From Atrichornis clamosus (taxonomy: Eukaryota; Chordata; Aves; Passeriformes; Menuridae), in the NCBI GenBank assembly GCA_013400975.1, contig WBMZ01009453.1, positions 1 to 64,000 of the forward strand: DNA of 64,000 bases, in the 5' to 3' direction. A program made the translations under genes and the position numbers. Positions 57,901-64,000 of this stretch are shown here, one piece after another (position 1 is the stretch's first letter; every line of letters begins with the position of its first letter). The notes below the pieces were generated by a model that was not told the origin of the DNA, did not search any database, and saw only the letters and a list, made by a program, of their open reading frames with translations.

Positions 57901-60900
57901 ATTAAATGGGTATGATAGCTACTAACATTATTTCATTTAGCTTATTAAATTTTTTCATTGTCATAGTGTTTAAAGTTGCCTTTTGCTGTGTTTTCAGTAA
58001 CAGTATTTGAAATGAGAATTGATCAAGATGGCAGATGTGTGGTCACGCTGTGTGGGTGTCTGCTGGAATCAACGTGCCCTAAAGAGGGAGAGGAAAGGAA
58101 AGTTATATGAGAGATGTAAACATAATGAAGAGCTCTATATTAGTGTCCAAAGGTGTTGCAGACTGGCTCGTCTAGGTTATGCAAAGGATATTCAATGAAG
58201 CTCAATAACTTTGGAAAGATTGGTATGGAAAAGGTTTACTGGTGTTGGTGCCATGAGGACACAGCTCTCTGTGCTGGTAACCTACACTCTTGCTTTGGGA
58301 TTCTAGTAGTGATACGATCACTTACATTTAAGAGCATTATGTCGTCTTATCTAAAACTACAGGATTCAGCTAATGAGCATGATATATAATCCACTGAAGA
58401 AGAGGCCTGAACTTAATGAATTTTATCCTTTTTTTATGTTAGCAACATTTTCGTGTTGTAGTACAGTGGGGGTAATTACAGGAATTGAAAGTTAATTACG
58501 AAAAAGTTTTTTCCAAACACAATCTGAACTTGAAATTTTATTGCTGACAAAGAGGGGGCTCCCCTAGGATGCAGTAGCCTGTATGCTGAAGAAACCGAGC
58601 ACTTCTATGTTTCAGTGAGTGCCAAGTGAGCTCTGAGGCTAATTAATCAAAACAAATTCACAATTAAGCCCGGGAAGGAAGACTAATTAAGTAGACAGTT
58701 AAGAAAAGTGCTGAAGAAGGGAGCAACCTTAAGGGGAAAGTATGAGACTCCCAGTACTGGCCCATGAAGGACAATTAAGTGATAATTGCAGAGGCCTTTT
58801 TGCATCCAGCAAATACTGTCTGCCTATTATTATGGCTGATTTTCTTAGTAGTAGGAGCAGACATTTGCCTGATGAGCAACTCAGCTTTACTGTGTACTCT
58901 TAAGGTGATTCACAGGTAAAGCAGAGAGGTTGCTGCACCTATAAATTAGGACACAGCTCCCAGACTTGAACAGTATTTTAGATAGTGAAAAAGCCCCATT
59001 GTGTTTTAAAGACAAACCAACTTCAAATGTTTGCTTTATTTGCCTCTTCATTTTGTGGCATACCAAGTCCATATTAGCATCCTGTTTAACCTTTCAAAAC
59101 AAATTACATTGAGTGAACTATCAGACTTTAACATAGCTTCATTTTGTTCAGTTGCTCACGCCACTGAGGTTTACAGAGAACATTATCTTGTCATGAAATG
59201 GCTTCTGTTGCTTCTGTCCTTGCATTGGGTTTGTGCAGCCAGGTTTTGGTGGTGGTGTGGGGGAATTACTGGGATGGCTTCTGTGGGAAGGTGGTAGCAG
59301 CTTCCCTGTGTCTGACAGAGCCAGTGCCAGCTGGCTCCAGTGCAGATCTGCCACTGGCCAACACTGAGCCCATCAGAGAGAGTGGTAATGCTTCTGTGAT
59401 AACATTTAAGAAGGAAAAAAAGTTATTGTGCGGAAGTAATTATGGAGAGAGAAGGGAGGAGTGAGAACATGTGCGAGAAACAGCCCTGCCCACACCCGGG
59501 TCAGTGCAGAAGGAGCGGGGAGGAGGTGCTCCAGACACTGGAGCTGAGATTCCCCTGCAGCCTGTGATAGTAATGGGTGACTGATCTCTCCCTAATCTTC
59601 TGTCAACCCCAGGAGTCTTTCCTTGTATTTTCTCTCCCCTGTCCAGCTGAGGGAGGGGAATGATACAGTGACTTTGGTGGGCACCTGGCATCCAGCCAGG
59701 ATCAGCCCACCACAATTTGCATCTATGCTGCACGACATACCTGTTGGTTTTTGTGGAAAAAAAAGAGGAGGAACCTATAACAGTAGTATTATTTTTACTT
59801 CAAATACTTTAGATTGTCTTCTGAAGGGCTTTTTAAGCTTCCAAAGCTAATCTCTGGTGAGATGCTGAGGGTTGTAGATGAGGTGCGTGCCCCAGACCTC
59901 CTGCATCCCTCCTTGCCCATTTCCCTTGAACTGTGATGTTAATGAAGTGCAAAACCTCTCTTAATTAATTCAACTTAACATGGGCTAAAAATTTGCTTCA
60001 GTGTCCACCTTGTTTTTTGCACTTATCTGGAACTTGAGTTAGTTCACAACTTAGAACAGAGGGGTCTCCTGAAGTATTAATTAAAATGTTGATAGTAATT
60101 TTCTTCATGAAATTTCATGTGTACATGCTGTTGCTGTGATGCATGGTGTCCTCCTGTGGAAAAGACCTTTTGTCTCTTTGAAGTATCTGTCCAAGGTGCA
60201 CTTTTGTCTCTTTTTTCCTTCTTCTTTCCCCTTGGAACAGGCTTTGGGATGAGGCATTCACCTGCTGCTGTTTCAGCTCAGCTGCTCTATCGAGTTTCAA
60301 TCTGCTCCTTCATTTTTTGTCTCGCTGCCTAAACTAATTTCCTGCCCTATTTGGATGCATTTTCCTTACCAAAGCTTTCTTTTTTGTCTTTTTGCCACTT
60401 GTAAGGATCGAATCATTTTTTAAACTCAGTTCCAGGTATTTGAATTATTTCAGAGGTGTTCTTGTGCCTGAAGGTTCCCTTGCTACCTCTCCTGCAAGTT
60501 TTATATAGGGCCTGGCAAAGCTCCCAGTTTACACTCTCAGGGAAGTGATGCAAAGCTTTCTTTGGCCTCCATTCTTTGGAAGACTTTTGTGTAGTTTTAG
60601 TCCCAAGAAGGTTGGCTTAGGATGCCACTGGCAAGGTGTTTGTTATTGTTATCATCTGCCATTTTCCTGGCTGCAGAGCAGAACTGAGACCGATTCAGGC
60701 CCTCTTGGTTGCCCTTGGACCTCACGCATCTGTTCAGGCTGGCTCTGCAGTGCTGGAAGAATCCATCCCAGCACTGCTCCCCATGGCCAGACTCCATGAT
60801 CCTGGAGCATGGTAGCATTGTGCTTTTTGCTCTTCTTAGAGCACTAATTCATCGTGCTGGTGACTTCCCTTGCCTTGGCACAATCTTGCCGTGTGTCTGC

Positions 60901-62781
60901 CATCACTTAGGCACCACGCCATACCCTGATTTTGTGTTGGCAGGCTAGTCCAGGCATCCACCTGCTCTTACATCTTCATTCCTCTTGCCAGCGGGAATGC
61001 CGCCTGGCACCAGCTGGTTTTGGCCACAGAGGTGTAGCATGGCACCACATGCCCACTGCTGCAGATGTGGGTGTGGATGCATGTGCCCTCTCGTATCGTG
61101 TTGCTGCTTGACTTTTCTGGGAAATGGCAGGAGAATGTAATCTTCCTGGGTTTTAATATTTCTGTGGTGTCTAAGAAGGAGTCTAGACTGAATCAGCTGT
61201 GAAGGCTGGGGGCCCCTCAGGATCAGCTTCATACATTTCTCTTGGAGATGGAGCTGAGACCTGGCCAAGCTCATTTGACTTACCTTTCCATGTGGAACAG
61301 TTCTGTCCACAAAGTTCAGAACCTGTCATCCCCCTTCTAGCACACTTAGTGCCATGGGTGGGCGTGTGTATTTGCAAAGCACGTTAGAGTGGTTGTGTAC
61401 ACACTTGGCATCGTCATTCTTATTGCTGTGGTTGCTGTGGAGAGGTCAAGAGGTACAGAAGAAATCAGGAGACAGAAGCTCTTATGTGGGGACAGAGAGC
61501 TTAACTGAATGCAAGGCAGCCGGCTCTAGGTGGTCCTGATTGAGCAGAAGTGTTGGATCAAAAGACTCCCAGAGGTCCCCTCCAACCTGAGGTGTCTTGT
61601 GAAATCAGAGACTCCCATGCCATGGAAAATGCTCTTCTCTAAGTTTAGTTCACACTTGTGTTGGAAAGACCCTTAAAGCTGTACCCCTCACGTGGAGAGC
61701 ATCCTTTTCCATGTCACACAGCAGGCCACCAATATGGCAGCCAGCGTGTGGGGGCTGCCAGAGCCCTGGCCACTGTGGACAGCCACTGCTGTCCCTTTCT
61801 CCACAGTAAAGGACAAAATGTGCACGCTGAGTTGTTCCAAATGTCAGCTTTAACTTCCCCCTTGGCTCTGAGGGGTCCCTCTAGGGCTGACACATACCTG
61901 GGTTTGGTGAGAAGTCCACTGCTCAGTTTGGGGGAATTAGCTAACAATTTTCTGCACATACACCCAAAATATTTTACTACAAGGTATTTTGATAGTGGGT
62001 TGTTATTTTCACCTGCAAGTCTTAACAGCAGTCTTTATTCTGTGTGCGGTCTTTAAATCAGCTTGAAAATTTGGCATCTTGTGCAGTCCAGGCTATCAAC
62101 TGTCTGTTTTTCCCATGGAACTCTACATGTGGAGTAGCAGTCCTCAGGTGTCAGTTGATGTGAGGAGTTGTATCAGGCTTTATTCTCTCAGCAACAATTT
62201 TAATTCTTGGATATTTTCCCTGCTGTCACCAGCTTTGTGTGGCCTTTTGAACTGTGGGCCAGAGAGTGTGAACAGTTTGTGTAAACCTGAGTTAAAGTGA
62301 ATTAAAATACACACAAGGTCTTTATAAAAATAACATGAAACTCATATGCACATTAACTACTGAAGCTTCTTGGTCCTTCACAAGATACATTTCGAATTCA
62401 AAATAGCTTAAGAAAATACAAGGAGAGCAAGTGTCAGTGTCACAAACAGGCGTGGCTTTGACAGCTCCAAATTTTGCACAGATGAACACATTTGTCAGAG
62501 ACCACTATTAGTTAAATTACATTAGGCTAACGTGTTCTTTTGAGCATAATTGAAATGATACTAATGTTTTTATTGATTTGCCACCAGAGTAGGTGAATGC
62601 TCTGGTGTCCCTGCTGCTGTGAGTACAATTTGCAGTTTTTCCACTTTACTGTCAGGTAACCCCCCAGTGTTATGGCACAGGTAGGCCTATTTTTAACTGT
62701 GTTAATTTGAACTAATTGCTGTTCTTTTTATAATTTAGATCAAAAGCAAGAAGCATGTTGTTGGACACCTCTTCCCCATAA
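33982..62781 (+). CDS. CENPC: CENPC, centromere protein C, 19 coding exons
   Basis: CENP-C is the inner-kinetochore scaffold: it binds CENP-A nucleosomes, the other constitutive centromere proteins and, through its N terminus, the MIS12 complex. Nineteen exons with GT-AG introns join in phase to 929 codons plus TAA at 62779. Stopping in exon 18 would give 916 codons ending LKDR. Recognisable parts: N-terminal basic segment HLKKGYRARFC (7-17) and LIQDCF as in human; an acidic ECEFLIDELD...SWISIP block (265-284) like the human CENP-L/N-binding EFIIDE...SWITIP; a long lysine/serine-rich disordered middle (about 285-700); the CENP-C motif NVRRTKRIRLRPLEYWRGER (718-737); and a C-terminal cupin dimerisation domain (about 786-916). 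The start has G at -3 and +4. The human central RRPSDWW nucleosome motif was not found. Chicken CENP-C is, from memory, 864 residues, so length varies among birds. Identity is near certain; the C terminus is less so. Confidence 0.95.
34026..34088. repeat. Simple repeat (TCTG)n / (TG)n in CENPC intron 1
   Basis: About five TGTC units run into a TG/CG-rich stretch and back to TCTG units, starting about 30 bases after the exon 1 donor and within the CpG island. Likely polymorphic in length. Confidence 0.85.
35645..35691 (+). CDS. CENPC: CENPC coding exon 2
   Basis: Acceptor TTCTTCACAG, donor GTAATT. Residues 6-21, NHLKKGYRARFCHGG, matching the conserved human DHLKNGYRRRFCRP in the MIS12-complex-binding N terminus. 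Confidence 0.93.
36870..36931 (+). CDS. CENPC: CENPC coding exon 3
   Basis: Acceptor TTCTTTCTAG, donor GTAAGC. Residues 21-42, NKIDVQPGQNVLKLIQDCFE, matching human INTEQGQNVLEILQDCFEE. Confidence 0.93.
37258..37355 (+). CDS. CENPC: CENPC coding exon 4
   Basis: Acceptor TTCTTCACAG, donor GTAAGT. Residues 42-74, SCSSDLTVNSPNATHCSTF onward. The phase fits, but the sequence is poorly conserved with human. Confidence 0.82.
38413..38503 (+). CDS. CENPC: CENPC coding exon 5
   Basis: Residues 75-105, PKAGSANSVKRACNSAESSP onward. It ends at a weak donor (GTTGGT). The acceptor AAAG at 38412 is also weak because its pyrimidine tract is about 15 bases away. An in-frame alternative acceptor six bases downstream would drop two residues. 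The 91-nt length fits the phases of both neighbours. Confidence 0.72.
38607..38814 (+). CDS. CENPC: CENPC coding exon 6
   Basis: It follows a 103-nt intron. Acceptor TATGCCAG, donor GTAAGT. Residues 105-174. The RRPSMFLDSED segment resembles human SPSVLLDAKT in the region binding CENP-H/I/K/M. Confidence 0.87.
39699..39899 (+). CDS. CENPC: CENPC coding exon 7
   Basis: Acceptor CGTACATAG, donor GTTTGT. Residues 174-241, starting FRFDNWNTPAAAKSHGEVEN, like human YTFENSVNMLPSS. Rich in Glu, Gln and Ser. Confidence 0.87.
40500..40879 (+). CDS. CENPC: CENPC coding exon 8 (CENP-L/N-type binding block)
   Basis: Acceptor TTCTTTAG, donor GTAAGT. Residues 241-368. It holds ENECEFLIDELDAASSTSWI followed by SIPSKNKK, the best conserved stretch of the middle region. 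Human has EDEFIIDESDQSFASRSWIT, with Glu, Phe and Trp that bind CENP-L/N. Confidence 0.93.
41506..42352 (+). CDS. CENPC: CENPC coding exon 9 (large disordered exon)
   Basis: Acceptor TTGACAG, donor GTAAGC. Residues 368-650, 847 nt with no stop in frame. Very rich in Lys, Ser and Glu with several basic clusters (for example KRKQKRQRG near the end). It has no recognised fold and likely acts as a disordered, DNA/RNA-binding linker. The mammalian tryptophan-pair central motif is not seen. Confidence 0.92.
42903..42941 (+). CDS. CENPC: CENPC coding exon 10 (39 nt)
   Basis: Acceptor TCTCTTCTAG, donor GTAATT. Residues 650-663, HDSFVAEKDVSYE. The size keeps phase with both neighbours. No similarity to human is evident, so support comes from splice sites and phase. 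It could be skipped without shifting the frame. Confidence 0.7.
44182..44255 (+). CDS. CENPC: CENPC coding exon 11
   Basis: Acceptor CCTTTGCAG, donor GTAGTG. Residues 663-688, SGPVLQPCDKFASSSKSHKQ then DDTSS. Supported by splice sites and phase. Confidence 0.72.
45261..45329 (+). CDS. CENPC: CENPC coding exon 12
   Basis: Acceptor GTCTTTTCAG, donor GTAAGA. Residues 688-711, DNSEDLNYKLRQLLSDDTAR then HKI. It resembles the position of the human VIPKNRIHHKLVLPSN run-up to the CENP-C motif. Confidence 0.8.
45595..46097 (-). repeat. LTR-like interspersed repeat, copy B (antisense, in CENPC intron)
   Basis: On the minus strand this copy matches copy A at 24730-25245 over most of its length, ending 'gaaagtttccttaaca'. 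On the + strand it therefore begins TGTTAAGG at 45595. The two copies differ by many substitutions and small indels, so they are separate old insertions, not a recent duplication. No clear target-site duplication was found; a 4-base 'attg' next to both ends is too short to count. Small open frames here belong to the repeat. Confidence 0.75.
46938..47042 (+). CDS. CENPC: CENPC coding exon 13 (CENP-C motif)
   Basis: Acceptor TCAAATCAG, donor GTATTA. Residues 711-746. PSNTPNVRRTKRIRLRPLEY followed by WRGER is the CENP-C motif. Its arginine anchors on the nucleosome acidic patch and its Tyr-Trp pair contacts the CENP-A tail. All key residues are intact. Confidence 0.97.
47867..47962 (+). CDS. CENPC: CENPC coding exon 14
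   Basis: Acceptor TTTCAACAG, donor GTATGA. Residues 746-778, GLVISGLVHPETQSPRKSKR then a basic run ending KRDKT. Human has GFVISGVLSPDTISSKRK. Confidence 0.95.
50561..50659 (+). CDS. CENPC: CENPC coding exon 15
   Basis: Acceptor GTTTCCTCAG, donor GTGAGT. Residues 778-811, NRREIPASLDHNLADTSKPT then VVVDAVTNEEVLL, the entry strands of the cupin domain (human DPLQPTRVKDPETREIILMD). Confidence 0.93.
50954..51108 (+). CDS. CENPC: CENPC coding exon 16
   Basis: Acceptor TTTTTGTAG, donor GTAAGT. Residues 811-862, including VEIYKNLNTSIFATGRLILK and KGHQFVHMDTI, aligning with human LKVYKTLDTPFFSTGKLILG. Confidence 0.95.
51549..51639 (+). CDS. CENPC: CENPC coding exon 17
   Basis: Acceptor CCATTAAG, donor GTGAGT. 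Residues 863-893, VFHIIRGKIIVTLHKTSYYL then TTGDFFYVPA, core beta-strands of the cupin dimerisation domain. Confidence 0.95.
53074..53143 (+). CDS. CENPC: CENPC coding exon 18 (cupin end)
   Basis: Acceptor TTTGTAG, donor GTGAAG. Residues 893-916, GNGYNIRNLLNEESVLLFTQ then LKD, aligning with the human end NEESVLLFTQIKR. If the donor is not used, translation ends as LKDR with TGA at 53145-53147. No canonical AATAAA was seen for about 2 kb after that stop, which favours splicing to 62739. Confidence 0.93.
58470..58790. promoter_or_regulatory. Cluster of homeodomain-type ATTA sites
   Basis: Four TAATTA cores (58473, 58493, 58640, 58684), two CAATTAA sites (58661, 58772) and one TAATTG (58783) occur within 320 bases of intronic DNA. 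The flanks are not simple repeats. Such clustering is common in conserved enhancers, but conservation cannot be judged here. Confidence 0.3.
59490..59730 (+). repeat. Probable degenerate avian interspersed repeat
   Basis: Segments such as 'aggaggtgctccagacactg', 'gagattcccctgcagcctgt' and 'tggtgggcacctggcatcc' with a following 'cccaccaca' look like blocks I associate with common repeats of bird genomes (CR1 internal or LTR sequence). This is from memory of such repeats, so class and limits are uncertain. Confidence 0.4.
61525..61612 (+). repeat. Small CR1 LINE 3'-end fragment
   Basis: The order 'ggtcctgattgagcag', 'gttggatcaaaagactcc', 'cagaggtcccctccaacctg' matches the sense 3' end of avian CR1 elements (usually '..gactagatgacctccagaggtcccttccaacct..'). 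It is in the + orientation, unlike the other CR1 copies in the window. Confidence 0.65.
62739..62781 (+). CDS. CENPC: Probable CENPC terminal coding exon 19
   Basis: The acceptor TTTATAATTTAG is in the right phase for the AG left by exon 18. It adds R plus SKARSMLLDTSSP and stops at TAA (62779). A poly(A) signal follows 173 bases later. The tail has no counterpart I can recognise at the human C terminus, and the intron would be 9.6 kb. The short exon is supported mainly by phase and by the nearby signal. Confidence 0.55.
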
Positions 62782-62980
62782 CTTCACCTGCAAATTGAAG
62801 ATCATCCTAATGCAGAGAAGTTCTAAAGAATGCTGAACATTTTCATCTGACACCCCAGTTTTAGGGGCATGTTGTTTCATTGATCTTAAAGATCTTTCTT
62901 CAGTGTAAATGGTAAAGACATAGTTTGTTACAAATTATTTTTTCTTTTGTATCAATAAATTAAATAATGCAAATCAGTTT
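62782..62980 (+). other. CENPC: CENPC 3' UTR
   Basis: AT-rich sequence from the proposed stop to shortly after the AATAAA hexamer. The cleavage point is approximate. Confidence 0.5.
62954..62959 (+). promoter_or_regulatory. CENPC: Candidate CENPC polyadenylation signal
   Basis: An exact AATAAA hexamer followed within 40 bases by a T-rich tract ('ttttgatttctttgatttt'). It is the main reason to place the transcript end here. Confidence 0.55.
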
Positions 62981-63205
62981 TGATTTCTTTGATTTTAAAT
63001 AATTTTAGAATTGGTTTTCTAGCATTCCATGTGAAATTTTGAAAATGCAGGTAATTGCATGAGTTTGACTTGTAAATATTTATAAATAATGTAAGTTATC
63101 TTGACTGGCTTCAAAGATGTCACAAACAGAAATGTTTCAGCTGTTTCTCTGGAGTTATTGAAACATTCAAAAGGAGTTTGAAAGTAAAATAATCTTCACA
63201 GGATA

Positions 63206-63600
63206 GAGTCATAGAATTGTTAAGGTTGGAAAAGACCTTAAAGACCATTGAGTCCAACCATTAACCCAGCACTGCCAAGTCCATCACTAAACCATGTCCC
63301 TAAGTGCCATATCTACATGTCTTTTAAATATTTCCAGGGATGCTGATAGCACTTCCCTGAGCAGCCTGTTCCAGTGCCTGACTACCCTTTCAGTGAAGAA
63401 ATTTTTCTGAATATCCAATCTAAACCTNATATCCAATCCTTCCCTGGTGTAACTTGACGCTGTTTGCTCTTGTCCTGTCCCTGTTAGGAGAAGAGACTGA
63501 CCCCCACGTGGCCACAGCCTCCTTTCAGGGAGTTGTAGAAAGTGATAAGGTCACTCCTGAGCACTTGGTCTTGTTGAACCTCAGATGCCAGTACAGATGA
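63206..63600 (-). repeat. CR1 LINE, 3' part, downstream of CENPC
   Basis: It starts 'agtcatagaattgttaaggttggaaaagacctt', the reverse complement of a young-type CR1 tail. It continues with 'gagtccaacca', 'cactaaaccatgtccc', 'gcagcctgttccagtgcctg' and 'ttgctcttgtcctgtccctg', to about 63600. It is 5'-truncated and non-coding. One base is ambiguous (N at 63428). Confidence 0.9.
63411..63438. repeat. 18-base direct duplication around an N
   Basis: The 10-mer 'atatccaatc' occurs at 63411 and again at 63429, with the single N at 63428 just before the second copy. CR1 elements normally have this segment once, so this is either a small local duplication or a joining artefact. Confidence 0.6.
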
Positions 63601-64000
63601 GATTTGAAAAAACAGTGTTCCTAGTTGACAGTGGCTTTGGTTGCAGTTTGAATCCCTGGTGTTCCTGCCAAACTTATACAGAAACTTCTGGTTGGAATGA
63701 TGCAGAATTCTTTTGGTTTTCAAGTAAGTCATGAGCAGAGCTACAGTCAGCTGCAGCATTGCAATCATTCAGTGCTCTTCATATTTGGTATGTGATGACT
63801 TGTGCTCTCCGCATTTTCTATTAAATTTTCAAGGTGTTTCCATTTAGCTGGTGATGGTACTCCCTGAGAACAGGTCTTGTCTAGTCATCAGAGTGAAATA
63901 AAATAAAAACACCTCCCATCCCTTCAGGAAAATACGGTCCATTAGTTTTTCATTTGCCAGGAGCATCAGTTTTTAATATTTTTCCCTTTCCCTTTATCTC
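63601..64000. other. Flank beyond the CR1 copy, nothing recognised
   Basis: AT-rich unique-looking sequence to the window end. Small open frames show no recognisable product. Confidence 0.5.

Larger units (their letters stand above)
53148..62738 (+). other. Large terminal CENPC intron or downstream region
   Basis: This 9.6 kb stretch has no exon I can recognise from another gene on either strand. The longest open frames (up to about 130 codons near 61-62 kb) lie in moderately GC-rich or repeat-derived DNA without recognisable domains. It holds an ATTA-motif cluster near 58.5-58.8 kb, a repeat-like block near 59.5-59.7 kb and a small CR1 piece near 61.55 kb, listed separately. Confidence 0.6.

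Noticed and set aside
60945..61310. 121-codon minus-strand open frame
   Set aside because: No recognisable protein, codon pattern or promoter. Likely chance in GC-rich intron DNA.
61658..62056. 132-codon open frame near the end of the CENPC intron
   Set aside because: No domain, no splice-supported extension and no recognisable similarity. The region is GC-richer and near repeat fragments.
1..64000. CRISPR arrays, tRNA or rRNA genes, bacterial or phage systems
   Set aside because: No regularly spaced repeats, cloverleaf-like segments or prokaryotic gene organisation were seen. The window is ordinary vertebrate gene DNA.

Overview
The window is nuclear DNA of a vertebrate, almost certainly a bird. 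It carries two multi-exon, intron-rich genes with GT-AG introns, two CpG-island promoters, and several truncated CR1 LINEs of the avian type, recognisable by the inverted 'tcatagaat' tail followed by a 'gttggaaaagacctt'-like stretch. There are no operons, CRISPR arrays or bacterial-type features. Both genes lie head to tail on the + strand. All exon boundaries here were read by eye from splice sites, reading phase and remembered human protein homology; no transcript data or alignment was available. Layout: 1-360 is a CpG island (probable UBA6 promoter). From 2678 to 29501 are 32 coding exons of UBA6, the E1 enzyme that activates ubiquitin and, in mammals, FAT10. Their phases join without a break into 1021 codons plus a stop. 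About 29502-30705 is its 3' UTR. About 30.7-33.6 kb is spacer or extended UTR. About 33.64-34.26 kb is the CpG island and promoter of CENPC, with E2F-, CCAAT- and CHR-like sites. From 33982 to 62781 are 19 exons of CENPC, the inner-kinetochore scaffold CENP-C, joining into 929 codons plus a stop if the distant last exon is used, or 916 codons if translation ends in exon 18. Its polyadenylation signal is at 62954. The end of the window holds a reverse-oriented CR1 copy with one ambiguous base. The two genes do not form a pathway; they are chromosomal neighbours. UBA6 is a cytosolic E1 that loads the E2 UBE2Z/USE1. CENP-C is a nuclear protein that binds CENP-A nucleosomes and links them to CENP-H/I/K/M, CENP-L/N and the MIS12 complex. 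In human 4q13.2 the same two genes are separated by STAP1, of which no trace was recognised between them here. Interspersed repeats are confined to introns and flanks: CR1 pieces near 11.7, 22.7-23.2, 61.5 and 63.2-63.6 kb, and two copies in opposite orientation of an LTR-like repeat (24.7-25.2 kb inside UBA6, 45.6-46.1 kb inside CENPC). The 9.6 kb last intron of CENPC holds a dense cluster of homeodomain-type ATTA motifs near 58.5-58.8 kb. I found no convincing novel system. The points most worth a second look are the missing or non-coding UBA6 first exon, the remote last CENPC exon, the apparent lack of the mammalian central CENP-C motif, the ATTA cluster and the absent STAP1. Other introns longer than 300 bases (for example 2719-4036, 6498-7610, 8368-10176, 10301-11535, 15750-16992, 25812-26598, 27155-29365, 33997-35644, 47963-50560) hold nothing I can recognise beyond splice signals, simple A/T runs and the items listed.
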